From Micrococcales bacterium 72-143 (GTDB lineage Bacteria; Actinomycetota; Actinomycetes; Actinomycetales; Microbacteriaceae), in the NCBI GenBank assembly GCA_001898835.1, contig MKVM01000001.1, positions 1,358,466-1,422,465 of the forward strand: a stretch of DNA of 64,000 bases, in the 5' to 3' direction. Below are positions 34,535 through 42,808 of the stretch, piece by piece. How positions within the stretch are numbered: the first letter of the stretch is position 1; each line of letters opens with the position of its first letter. The position numbers and the translations under genes were made by a program. The notes under the pieces are model-generated. The model saw only the letters and a list, made by a program, of their open reading frames with translations. It was not told where the DNA came from and did not search any database.

Positions 34535-35542
34535 GTGGAGACCCGAGCCGCCGCGCGCACGAGCCCCGTGCGGTGGGGCGCCGCCGCACTCGGCGTGCTC
34601 GCCGCCCTCCTCGGCCTCCGCGTCGCGACCGGCTCGCTCCCCGTCGACGCGCTGCCGAACGCCGTGCGTGACCTCATCACGCTCTCCGTGAGCGTGCTCG
34701 TCGAGTCGCTGCCCTTCGTCTTCCTCGGCGTGCTGCTGTCGGTGCTCGTGCAGGTATGGGTGCCGAGCTCGGTCTTCGACCGGCTGCTGCCGCGCATCCC
34801 CGTGCTGCGCCGGGCCGTCATGTCGCTGCTCGGCGTGCTGCTGCCGGTGTGCGAGTGCGGCAACGTGCCCCTCGCGCGGGGCCTCCTCATCCGCGGCCTC
34901 ACCGTGCCCGAGACGATGACCTTCCTGCTCGCCGCACCCATCCTCAACCCGGTCACCATCACCACGACGTACCAGGCCTTCGGCTGGGACCACGGCATCC
35001 TCGTGGGCCGCATCGCGGGCGGATTCGTCATCGCGAACCTCGTCGGGTGGCTGTTCAGCCGCCACCCCCGCCCCACCGAGCTGCTCACGCCCAGCTTCGA
35101 GGCGAGCTGCCGCGCCCACCGCGACCACCCGGTCGCCGGACACCGGATGCGGCGCAGCGCTCTCGGGTTCGCCGAGGAGTCGACGGCGATGCTGCCGGCC
35201 CTCGTGGTCGGCTCGTTCATCGCCGGCGCCATCCAGGTGGGGGTTCCGCGCGAGGTGCTCGTGGCGCTCGGCTCCAACCCGGTCTGGTCGGTGCTCGCGC
35301 TCATGGTGCTCGCGTTCGTGATCGCGATCTGCTCCAACGTCGACGCCTTCTTCATCCTCTCGTTCGGCTCGACGTTCATGCCCGGCGCGATCGTCGCCTT
35401 CCTCGTGTTCGGCGCGATGATCGACGTCAAGATGCTGGCGCTCATGCGCACGACCTTCACGACGGCGACGCTCGCGCGGATGACGGCGGTCGTGGCGCTC
35501 GCGGCCCTCGTGCTCGGATTCGGGGTGAACGTCCTTGCGTGA
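34535..35542 (+). CDS. YcgR/UPF0718-type permease
   Basis: Membrane protein of 335 residues with about eight helices in two related halves. The conserved loop PVCECGNVPLARG in the first half, and its counterpart ICSNVDAFF in the second, mark the UPF0718 (YraQ/YcgR) family. B. subtilis YcgR is a Zur-regulated partner of YcgQ. The GTG start lies 6 nt after a TACCCT -10 box, and the Zur-type palindrome 61 bp upstream may also act on it. It overlaps the next gene by 8 bp. Confidence 0.83.
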   Translation: METRAAARTSPVRWGAAALGVLAALLGLRVATGSLPVDALPNAVRDLITLSVSVLVESLPFVFLGVLLSVLVQVWVPSSVFDRLLPRIPVLRRAVMSLLGVLLPVCECGNVPLARGLLIRGLTVPETMTFLLAAPILNPVTITTTYQAFGWDHGILVGRIAGGFVIANLVGWLFSRHPRPTELLTPSFEASCRAHRDHPVAGHRMRRSALGFAEESTAMLPALVVGSFIAGAIQVGVPREVLVALGSNPVWSVLALMVLAFVIAICSNVDAFFILSFGSTFMPGAIVAFLVFGAMIDVKMLALMRTTFTTATLARMTAVVALAALVLGFGVNVLA

Positions 35543-36293
35543 GCGCTTCCTCTCCCACGGCCGCGGGCTGCTGCTCGTCCTCGTCGGCGTCGCCGCGATC
35601 CTGTGGCTCGCCGTCGCGGGCAAGCTCGCGCTCTACATCCACCCGCGGTACATCGAGTTCACCGTCGTCATGGCCGTGATCGCGGGCGTCGTGGCGATCG
35701 TCGCCGCCGCACTGCTGCCGCGCGCCGACGAGCACGAGGGCGACCACGAGCACGCGCCGCGATCCCGGCGCCGTGCGACGCTGCTGACCGCCGCGTCGGT
35801 CGCCCTCATCGTGGCGACGACGGCCGTGCTGCTCGTCATGCCGCCGTCGACGCTCACGAGCGGAACGGCCGCGCAGCGCGACATCAACGCGAGCGCGGGC
35901 GGCGGTGCGGGCGACGCCCCCGTGCTGGTCGCGGGCGACGGCAGCGGCTTCACGGTGAAGGACTGGGCCGGCCTGCTGCGGCAGGGCGCCGACGAGCAGT
36001 ACCTGGCCGACGCGCGTCCCGACGTCACGGGCTTCGTGATGGCCGACCCCGACGACCCCGACGACGTCTTCTACGTCGCCCGGTTCGTCATCACCTGCTG
36101 CGCCGTCGACGCGCAGCCCGTGGGCGTGCCCGTCTACTCCCCCGGCTGGCGCGACGCCCACCCCGTCGACAGCTGGGTGCAGGTGACGGGACGCTTCGTC
36201 GCGAACCCCTCGACGTCGAGCATGCAGGCCGTCGCCCTCGAGCCGGCCGACGTGACCTCCATCGACGAGCCGGCGGATCCCTATGTCTACTGA
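35535..36293 (+). CDS. YcgQ/TIGR03943-family protein
   Basis: Two N-terminal membrane helices, a His-rich cytoplasmic stretch (DEHEGDHEHAPR), a third helix, then an exported domain with ITCCAVDAQPVGVPVY, whose double cysteine is typical of TIGR03943/YcgQ, 252 residues in all. It works with the preceding permease in zinc-limited cells by analogy with B. subtilis; transport direction and cargo are not established. It starts at TTG, overlapping the permease by 8 bp. The next gene overlaps its end by 11 bp. Confidence 0.83.
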   Translation: MRERFLSHGRGLLLVLVGVAAILWLAVAGKLALYIHPRYIEFTVVMAVIAGVVAIVAAALLPRADEHEGDHEHAPRSRRRATLLTAASVALIVATTAVLLVMPPSTLTSGTAAQRDINASAGGGAGDAPVLVAGDGSGFTVKDWAGLLRQGADEQYLADARPDVTGFVMADPDDPDDVFYVARFVITCCAVDAQPVGVPVYSPGWRDAHPVDSWVQVTGRFVANPSTSSMQAVALEPADVTSIDEPADPYVY

Positions 36294-37716
36294 GCCGGGA
36301 CGGGAGGAGCGGATGCCGGGGAGCCCGGCCGAGGTGCGCGCCGCCCTGCGCGACACGGCGGCACGGCGCCGGTTCCGGCGCAGCTGGGTCGCGGTCGTCG
36401 CCGTGCTCGCGGTCGCCGCCGCGGGCCTCGGCGCGGCGAGCGTCGCCCAGGGGCCGAAGCTCAGCTCCGCGACCGTGAACGCCTCGGCCGCCATCGAGCG
36501 CCCCGGCCAGCGCCTCGTGCTGCAGGCGGACCAGCCGCTCGCGGCAGTGCCGGCCTCCGCGGTGTCGGTCGAGCCCGCCGCGCCGCTCGAGCTGACCGCC
36601 GACGGGGCGCAGCTCACGGTGCGCTTCACCGGCATCCTGCGCTACGCGACCGAGTACCGCGTCGAGATCCCGGTCGCGAGCGCCGCGACGGGTGCGGGCG
36701 CGGTGCTGCGCTACAACTTCACGACGCCCGACGTGAGCACCGCATCCCTCGAACGCGACCCGGGCGGCGCGGACCGCGTCGTGCGCCACTCGCTGGCCGG
36801 CACGGCGCCGGATGCGGTGCTCGCCGAGGCGCCGCGGATCCAGCAGTACGCGCTCCTCGGCGGTGACGCCGTTGCGCTCATCACGCTCGACGAGGCGGGG
36901 GTCCCGTCGCTCGCGATCGCCGCCGACGGCACGAGCGCGGTCGTGCCGACCCCCGCGGCGCGCGCCATCCGCACGCTGCACGCTGCGTCCGGCGGCGACC
37001 TGCTCGGCTACGTGCTCGACGCGGACGGCACGACCGGCACGGGCACCCTGTACCTGCTCGACCTCACCGACTCCTCGTGGACGCCGATCGAGGTACGCGG
37101 TCCCGGCGGCACCCCGCTCGCCGCCCTCGACTGGACCTTCGTGCCGGGCACGACCTCCGTGATCGTGCAGTCGGACGACCTGCAGCTCTACCTCGTCGAC
37201 CCCGTCGCGGGCACCGAGGCGGCCCCGCTCGGGCAGCACGCCGAGCTGCGCGGCTTCCTGCCGGGCACGCTGCAGCTCGTCGTCGCCGACCCCTCCAGCG
37301 GCGGCCTCGTGAACCTCGCCGACGGCACGACGACCGCGCTCGAGCTGCCGCAGGCCGACGCCCCCGTCGAGCTGTACCCGGCCGCGTTCGTGCTCACAAG
37401 CCCCACGAGCTACGTGCAGCTCTACCTCGACCCGATGGGCTACGCGGATGCCGGAGCCCGCGCGATCCTGTACGCGGTCGACGCATCCGGGACCCGGGAG
37501 CTTTACCGTCCGGCGACCGCCACGAGCCGCATCGGGGCGGTCTGCCTCTCCCCCAACGGGCAGTACCTCGCGCTCGAGGAGATCCCCGGGAGCGCCGAGC
37601 CCGACGACTACCCGAGCGAGCCGGGCTGGTCGGGTACCACGATCTACTACCTCGACACGGTCACGGGCGAGACCACGCGCGGCGTCACCGGGATGGCGCC
37701 CGACTGGTGCTCGTAG
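36283..37716 (+). CDS. Membrane-anchored beta-propeller-like protein
   Basis: A 477-residue protein: cytoplasmic basic N-terminus, one transmembrane helix (about 35-56), an Ig-like segment (about 65-150), then repeated four-stranded blades with Gly-Thr and Leu-Tyr-Leu patterns that look like a beta-propeller (about 165-470). No enzyme motif. It is translationally coupled to the YcgQ-like gene by an 11-bp overlap, so it probably belongs to the zinc unit. I do not recognise a described zinc protein of this form. Confidence 0.68.
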   Translation: MSTEPGREERMPGSPAEVRAALRDTAARRRFRRSWVAVVAVLAVAAAGLGAASVAQGPKLSSATVNASAAIERPGQRLVLQADQPLAAVPASAVSVEPAAPLELTADGAQLTVRFTGILRYATEYRVEIPVASAATGAGAVLRYNFTTPDVSTASLERDPGGADRVVRHSLAGTAPDAVLAEAPRIQQYALLGGDAVALITLDEAGVPSLAIAADGTSAVVPTPAARAIRTLHAASGGDLLGYVLDADGTTGTGTLYLLDLTDSSWTPIEVRGPGGTPLAALDWTFVPGTTSVIVQSDDLQLYLVDPVAGTEAAPLGQHAELRGFLPGTLQLVVADPSSGGLVNLADGTTTALELPQADAPVELYPAAFVLTSPTSYVQLYLDPMGYADAGARAILYAVDASGTRELYRPATATSRIGAVCLSPNGQYLALEEIPGSAEPDDYPSEPGWSGTTIYYLDTVTGETTRGVTGMAPDWCS

Positions 37717-37755
37717 CGGGGCTTCCTCTGCCCTCGGGTTCGCCGAGCCTCCGAT

Positions 37756-37818
37756 CGCTGAGTGGTCGGTTCCTGGCCTCATCTCCCGGTTTTCGGGCTG
37801 GGAACCGACCACTCAGCG
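37756..37818. repeat. Extragenic palindrome, copy 2
   Basis: Perfect 18-bp arms CGCTGAGTGGTCGGTTCC (37756-37773) and its complement (37801-37818) enclose 27 nt with a second stem, CCCG (37785-37788) and CGGG (37794-37797). It lies between convergent genes. Arms align with copy 1 (GAGTGGTCGGTT against GAGTAGTCGTATT) and every difference is compensated in the opposite arm. Confidence 0.75.
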
Positions 37819-37842
37819 GATGAAGGGGGGAGCTGGGCGCGG

Positions 37843-38502
37843 TCAGTAGCCGAACTGGCTCATGATCCAGGTGAGCAGCTCGTGCTGCTCCCGCGCGCAG
37901 GTATCCGTGTCGGGGATCGGCATCCCCAGGAAGTCGAAGCTCACGGGCGCCGTCGTCGGGCTGGAGTGCTCCTTGCCCGGCGTGCTGTCGACCTCGATGG
38001 AGACGTCGAACGACGGCACGACCACATGCGTGCCCTGCGGATCGCTCGGCAGCGAGTAGGTGCCGATTCCGGTGAAAAGGATGTACGGGTCGCCGCGCAT
38101 CGCGTCGACGTCCACGTCGACGTCGCTCTGGAAGTTGACGGTCACGTAGGTGCCGTCGGTGCCGTACGCCCAGCCGTCGGTGTTGCCGTCGAACCCGCAC
38201 AGGAAGCCCATGACGTCGTGCCCGTCGGCCGTGCCGGTGATGAAGTAGTCGTCGTTGTCGAGGTCGTCGGCGAGCCACGGCAGGTTCTTGTAGCGCGCCT
38301 TCCAGCCGTCGAGGCTCGTCGGGTAGTCGTAGGGGAACGGGTCGCCCCCACCCCCGTCACCGCCGTCATCGCCCGTTCCCCCGCCCCCGTCGCCGCCGTT
38401 CAGGGTCGTGGTCGTGGGCGACGGCGCGGGCGCGATGACGCATCCGCTCAACGCGAGCGCGGCCGCGAGGGCGGTCGCGACGATCGTCAGGGCTCGTCTC
38501 AT
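37843..38502 (-). CDS. Lipoprotein of unknown function
   Basis: A 219-residue protein with lipobox LSGC (Cys about 20), a Gly/Asp-rich low-complexity spacer, and a globular domain with paired Cys, many Asp and aromatic residues (GWKARYKNLPWLADDLDND). No family recognised. The ATG at 38502 follows AGAGG; a GTG at 38523 would overlap the preceding gene further. It begins just inside the stop region of the next lipoprotein gene on the same strand, so the two form an operon. Confidence 0.65.
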   Translation of the reverse strand: MRRALTIVATALAAALALSGCVIAPAPSPTTTTLNGGDGGGGTGDDGGDGGGGDPFPYDYPTSLDGWKARYKNLPWLADDLDNDDYFITGTADGHDVMGFLCGFDGNTDGWAYGTDGTYVTVNFQSDVDVDVDAMRGDPYILFTGIGTYSLPSDPQGTHVVVPSFDVSIEVDSTPGKEHSSPTTAPVSFDFLGMPIPDTDTCAREQHELLTWIMSQFGY

Positions 38503-38513
38503 GGGTTCGCCTC

Positions 38514-40151
38514 TCATCCGCACACCGAGGCGTCGTCGCTCGGTGCGATGTCGAAGTGGATCGTCTGCATCACGATCGGCGAGATCTTCGGGTACATCGT
38601 CCCGGCGCCGGTCGCCTCCATGCCGCTCACGTTCGCGTCGATGCCGGTGGGGGCGCCGTCCTCATCCGTCGCGAGCGTCCAGCTGCCCTGGAGACCCAGG
38701 ATGTGGCCGTCGCCGCCGTCGTAGGAGAGGCCGATCGTCGCGCCGCTGAAGGCGTAGCCACCGCCCCCGCCCGCCAGCTGGAGGCCCCAGGCCGGCGTCG
38801 AGAAGATGTCGGCGCCGCAGATCGTCTCGTCGACCGGATACCCGCCCCAGCCCCCGGTCACCCGGTACACCGCCTGGGTGGTGAAGGTGTGGGTCTTCTT
38901 CGCGCCGCCCTGCCGGGAGGTCGCGACGATCGCGAGCTCGCCCTTCGTGCCCTGCTTGCCTGCGGTGTAGTGGAACCCGCCGGTCGACACGCTCTCGGTC
39001 GGGTTCACCTCCTTCTCGCCCGCGAGCGTCAGGTGCAGCGGCCCCCGCACCTCCTCGTGCGTCACCTTGCGCAGCACCCGGATGGTGAAGTCGGTCGTGC
39101 TCTTCGGCTTCACCTGCACCGGCGCATCCGTCTCGATGGTGACGCAGCCGCCGTCGGCCCACTTGCGGTACAGGTTGGTGACCAGGCCGAGCGCGATCGC
39201 GTCGCCCTGCGACTGACCGTCGGTGACGAGCTGCTTCACGTCCTCCGACGAGCCCATCGAGTCCTCGGTCTTGCGGGGCGGGTTGCCGCCCGGTTCGAGG
39301 CCGCGGCTGCCGCCCCCGTCGAGCCAGTCGGCGCCCTGCGCGGTGGCGACCGCGGTCGTCGTGCCCGCGGCGTCCGTGCGGGTGGTGCGCTGGCTCACGA
39401 CGACGTCCATCGACTCGGGCATCGCGTCCTCGCCGAGCACCCCCTGGGCCTCGACGCGGATGTCCTGCTGGTAGCTGGCGTTCCCGGCCCCGCCCGAGCC
39501 GGTGACGTTGCGCGAGGTCTGCACGATGGCGTCGAATTTGCCGTCGGGTCCGGGGCAATAGGTGCCGTCGTAGCGAACGCTCTCCTTCGCGGTCGCCGAG
39601 GCTCCCCCGCCTCCCGCGTTCGCCTCGCGCTCGAGCGTGACGCTCACGTCGCCGTTCTCGTCGCGGGTGACGGTCTGGCCGTTGCTCGTCTTCGAGTCCT
39701 CGTCGCCGAGCGCGCCGTTGTCGACCTCGTCCATCGCGGAGCCCACGGCATCCGGCGCGAAGCCGCCGATCAGGACGTTGCCGAGCACCTGGTTGTCGGT
39801 GAGCGCGCGCAGCGGCCGGCTCTGCTTGCCCCCGCCGGCCGTCAGCACGAGCGCGGAGGCGTCGAGTCCGAACCGCTCGGTGACGCTCTGCCCGAACGCG
39901 GTGTCGTCGGCCGCGAGCTGCTCCCGCAACGGGGCGAGCTCGGGGAGCAGCTCGGCGACCTCGTCGAAGGCGAACATCACGCCGGAGCTCCAGGTGGCGT
40001 CGCCGAGGGAGGCCAGCAGGCCCGGATCGGGCAGGGTGAAGTCGACGTCGACCGGCTCGCCGTCGATGCGCGGACCGTTCGTGGCCGTGCAGGCGGAGAG
40101 CAGGAGCGCTGTCGCGACCGCGATCGCGCCGGCACCGAGGCGGGTGGGCAT
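38514..40151 (-). CDS. Large lipoprotein of unknown function
   Basis: A 545-residue protein with lipobox LSAC (Cys about 21). The first half contains an all-helical stretch and a Gly/Ala/Asn linker; the middle has a KSTTDFTIRVLRK Ig-like beta-sandwich; the end is rich in Gly, Thr and Ile. No catalytic motif. Upstream of the ATG, TACCGT lies 6 nt away, suggesting a leaderless transcript. It is co-directional with a smaller lipoprotein whose gene starts 12 bp before its stop codon's end. Function unknown. Confidence 0.68.
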   Translation of the reverse strand: MPTRLGAGAIAVATALLLSACTATNGPRIDGEPVDVDFTLPDPGLLASLGDATWSSGVMFAFDEVAELLPELAPLREQLAADDTAFGQSVTERFGLDASALVLTAGGGKQSRPLRALTDNQVLGNVLIGGFAPDAVGSAMDEVDNGALGDEDSKTSNGQTVTRDENGDVSVTLEREANAGGGGASATAKESVRYDGTYCPGPDGKFDAIVQTSRNVTGSGGAGNASYQQDIRVEAQGVLGEDAMPESMDVVVSQRTTRTDAAGTTTAVATAQGADWLDGGGSRGLEPGGNPPRKTEDSMGSSEDVKQLVTDGQSQGDAIALGLVTNLYRKWADGGCVTIETDAPVQVKPKSTTDFTIRVLRKVTHEEVRGPLHLTLAGEKEVNPTESVSTGGFHYTAGKQGTKGELAIVATSRQGGAKKTHTFTTQAVYRVTGGWGGYPVDETICGADIFSTPAWGLQLAGGGGGYAFSGATIGLSYDGGDGHILGLQGSWTLATDEDGAPTGIDANVSGMEATGAGTMYPKISPIVMQTIHFDIAPSDDASVCG

Positions 40152-40261
40152 ACGCTCACGGTAGGACCGGGGCGACCCCGCGACCCCGGGATCCCCACCC
40201 CGGAAAACAGAACTAGGGCACGTCGGCCGAGGTCGGCTCGCGCCTCGGAGAGGACGGATGC

Positions 40262-40723
40262 GTGGCCGAGGTCTCGCAGATCGAGTTCCCGATCGCGGCG
40301 CCCCCGCGGGCGGTGATCGAGCACCTGAGCGACCCGCGCAGCTACGTGGGGCTGTCGCCGCTCGTCGTGGAGGTGCGCGACATCCGCCGCGAGGACGCCG
40401 GCACGGTGCACTACGTCGCGGTCGAGCGGTTCCGCTTCCTGGGCGTGCTGCGCTACGACAACGCGATCCGCGTGACGATCCGCACCGAGGCGCGCGCCGA
40501 CGGCGGCTGGGTCGGCGGCGACGTCGACAGTCCGGGCGGGGTGACGCTGCGCTACGGCTACACGGTGGTTCCGGATGGCGCGGGCCGCTCCGCCGTGACC
40601 GACCGCATCGAGGTGTCGGCCCCGTTCGGGCTGCGTCGATTCAGCATCCGTCGCGCCTCGGAGGTGCAGGCCGCACGCGCCCGCATCCTCGCCGAGCGCC
40701 TCGAGGCTCCCATCGCCCGCTGA
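40262..40723 (+). CDS. SRPBCC/polyketide-cyclase-like protein
   Basis: A 153-residue START/SRPBCC fold protein: an N-terminal strand (SQIEFPIAAPPRAVIEHLSD), a long middle beta-sheet, and a C-terminal amphipathic helix (RRASEVQAARARILAERLE). Such proteins bind hydrophobic ligands in a helix-grip cavity; no ligand can be predicted. The GTG start follows GGAGAGGA. It is divergent from the lipoprotein pair and convergent with the 13E12-family gene. Confidence 0.75.
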   Translation: MAEVSQIEFPIAAPPRAVIEHLSDPRSYVGLSPLVVEVRDIRREDAGTVHYVAVERFRFLGVLRYDNAIRVTIRTEARADGGWVGGDVDSPGGVTLRYGYTVVPDGAGRSAVTDRIEVSAPFGLRRFSIRRASEVQAARARILAERLEAPIAR

Positions 40724-40765
40724 CACCGGCGACGTTTCGGCAGCGCTCGTCCGGCGATCGTGGTA

Positions 40766-42130
40766 TCACGACGCGGTCGAGTGGAGTCGGGCGCGCACGG
40801 GGCTGCGGGAGGGCAGGGGGATGCGACGGAGGGTGTCGTCGGGGTCGGGTCGCTCGAGGAAGTAGTCGCCCCCTCGCCGCCGGATGCGCGACCGGTTGTT
40901 GTGCACGTTGAGGTGGCAGAACCTGCACAGCAGTACCCCGTCGTCGGCATCGGTTCTGCCGTGGTGCTGGTCCCAGTGGTCGATGTGGTGTGCTTCGCAC
41001 CAGGATGGTGGTGCCCCGCACATCAGGCACCCGCCGTCGCGGGCGGCCAACGCGATCCGCTGCTTCTCCGAGAACAGCCGCTGCTCACGCCCCAGATTCA
41101 GCACACGCCCGTCTCCGTCGAACAGGATCGGGACTGCACCACCCGCACACACGAACCGTTCCGCCGTGTCGATCGAGACCGCGTCCGGGTGTCCTTCGAA
41201 GAACGCCGCACCTTCACGTCGGTCGAGGTCGGCTTGGGTGACCAGGATGCGGACGGCGGGCTTGCGGTCCCCGAGGAGCTTCCCGTCATCCACCCGGGCG
41301 CCCGCCCTCAGCAGTTCGACGAGGACGTCGAGAGTGAGCTGCTCGGTGGTGCGCTCATCCCGCACCAGATCCTCAGCACGCTGGGCGGCGTCCGGGTTCA
41401 CGAACCGGGGACCACCTCGCCGAGGTGAGGTCGCCGCATCCAACACCGGCACCACGATCGCCGCAGACTCCGGATCCAACAAACCGTTGATCCGGGTCAT
41501 GCCGTCCAGTTGCTGCGTCACGCGGAGGTAGCGCTTGTCCCGCAACGCGCTCTCCCGCCCCGCGATGCCCGCGAGGTCGAGCTCGTCACGGGCACGCGAT
41601 GCGCGGGTCGCCAGGTCTTCGATGCTCAGCATCGGCGCCACCTCGATGAGCGCGGTCGCCGAATCCAGCAGCGCCTCCTCGGGGGCACCCTCGGATGCCT
41701 GGGCGAGCCGGGTGCGGATGATCTCCGCCGCCTCGACCGAGATCGCGGCGGACGCCACGGCATCCCCGATCACCACCCACCACCGCGGCGCCGGCGGGAT
41801 ATCGGTGCGCGCCGGTGCCGGCAGCAGTTCTGCGGCCTTCACCAGGGTGTGCGCATCCCGCCGGGAGCTCGCGGTGACCCTCGCGATGAGGTCCTCCGCC
41901 GAGCGCACCCCATTCGCCTGCGCCAACCCGGTATGTCCGAGCTCCCGCCGCGAGCGGTGCGCGATCTCACCCGCGAACACCGCAGCCACCGCCTCCACCC
42001 GACGCCGCAACTCCGCCACCGCACGTTGCCCCTCCAGCAGCTCCGCATCCGCCAACCCGGCGACCTCGGGCACGGCGAAGACCGTGGCCGGGTCGCCCAG
42101 GGTGGCGAGATAGGAGGGGATCGAGGTCAT
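40766..42130 (-). CDS. 13E12/DUF222 family HNH endonuclease
   Basis: A 454-residue protein: DUF222 region (about 1-300) and a C-terminal HNH nuclease with CLMCGAPPSWCEAHHIDHW and DDGVLLCRFCHLNVHNN, so two zinc-type Cys pairs and the catalytic His are intact. The family, called REP13E12 in mycobacteria, is multicopy and damage-inducible; its cellular role is not settled. The ATG at 42130 is chosen because the upstream frame (to 42241) includes the SOS box. A near-consensus LexA site lies 20 bp before this start. Confidence 0.85.
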   Translation of the reverse strand: MTSIPSYLATLGDPATVFAVPEVAGLADAELLEGQRAVAELRRRVEAVAAVFAGEIAHRSRRELGHTGLAQANGVRSAEDLIARVTASSRRDAHTLVKAAELLPAPARTDIPPAPRWWVVIGDAVASAAISVEAAEIIRTRLAQASEGAPEEALLDSATALIEVAPMLSIEDLATRASRARDELDLAGIAGRESALRDKRYLRVTQQLDGMTRINGLLDPESAAIVVPVLDAATSPRRGGPRFVNPDAAQRAEDLVRDERTTEQLTLDVLVELLRAGARVDDGKLLGDRKPAVRILVTQADLDRREGAAFFEGHPDAVSIDTAERFVCAGGAVPILFDGDGRVLNLGREQRLFSEKQRIALAARDGGCLMCGAPPSWCEAHHIDHWDQHHGRTDADDGVLLCRFCHLNVHNNRSRIRRRGGDYFLERPDPDDTLRRIPLPSRSPVRARLHSTAS

Positions 42131-42149
42131 GCCCCATTCTCCCCCCGAA

Positions 42150-42165
42150 TCGAACGTGTATTCGA
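42150..42165 (-). promoter_or_regulatory. LexA/SOS box
   Basis: TCGAACGTGTATTCGA differs by a single base from the actinobacterial SOS box TCGAAC-N4-GTTCGA. It lies 20 bp upstream of the 13E12-family ATG, where bound LexA would block the promoter. This agrees with the known DNA-damage control of that family in mycobacteria. Confidence 0.75.
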
Positions 42166-42301
42166 GAACCGTGGAGAAGTCGCATCCACAGATTCGTCGT
42201 GGAGAGGAATCCGGCATCGCGAAGGCGCATCGGCTCATCACGCCGGACCGCGCCGCCCCCGGTCGCCACGCCTCGTCCGCCGACCCCGCCCGGCCCGCGG
42301 A

Positions 42302-42763
42302 TCACCGCCCGCCGGGCGGCCCGATCAGCAGCAGCAGGACGAAGAGCGCGGCGACCGCCAGGAGGATGAGCAACGCGAGCACCCACGGTCGCCGCAGGAA
42401 CCAGCGCAGCGGTGTGTCGTACCAGCGCGCGTCGTCCACGCGCGGCGCGGCGTCTACGCGCCACTCCCCCGCCAGGCGGCGCGTGCGCGCGAGCCAGAGC
42501 TCCGCGGGGATGGTGGCGTACGGCACGACGGCGCTCGCGAGGGCGACGATGGTGGGCCGGGCGCGCCAGCGGTTGTTGAGCGCGACGAGCACGACGGTGG
42601 CGCCGTAGGACAGGAAGACGAAGCCGTGGATGGCTCCGCCGACCGTGACGGCGAGATCGAGACCGGCCGTGGCGCGCAGCACGAGGCCGGTGATGAGGAG
42701 CGTCCAGGTGATCGCCTCGGCGATCGCGAGCACGCGGAAGAGGGATGCGGGGGTTCGGAACAC
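42302..42763 (-). CDS. DUF3817 family membrane protein
   Basis: A 153-residue protein with four hydrophobic segments, the first three forming the DUF3817 core (FRVLAIAEAITWTLLITGL and IHGFVFLSYG). Function not established. The C-terminal helix ends in PPGGR. The GTG start has a -10 box TAGGCT 6 nt upstream and no ribosome binding site; a palindrome covers its -35 region. It is separated from the DyP peroxidase operon on the same strand by 45 bp. Confidence 0.75.
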   Translation of the reverse strand: MFRTPASLFRVLAIAEAITWTLLITGLVLRATAGLDLAVTVGGAIHGFVFLSYGATVVLVALNNRWRARPTIVALASAVVPYATIPAELWLARTRRLAGEWRVDAAPRVDDARWYDTPLRWFLRRPWVLALLILLAVAALFVLLLLIGPPGGR

Positions 42764-42769
42764 ACCTTC

Positions 42770-42801
42770 AGCCTAGTTGAAACTCTTCAGTTCGACTGAA
42801 G
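42770..42801 (-). promoter_or_regulatory. Leaderless promoter with palindrome on the -35 region
   Basis: Minus-strand -10 TAGGCT (42770-42775) lies 6 nt before the DUF3817 GTG. CTTCAGT-TCG-ACTGAAG (42785-42801) is a perfect 7-bp-arm palindrome at the expected -35 position. It could be an operator for a nearby regulator or a terminator of the DyP operon, which ends 7 bp upstream. Confidence 0.55.
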
Positions 42802-42808
42802 GTTGCGC

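Noticed and set aside
33455-37716. A complete ZnuABC zinc importer
   Set aside because: Only the binding lipoprotein is present; no ABC ATPase or cognate permease of the ZnuB type lies within the region.
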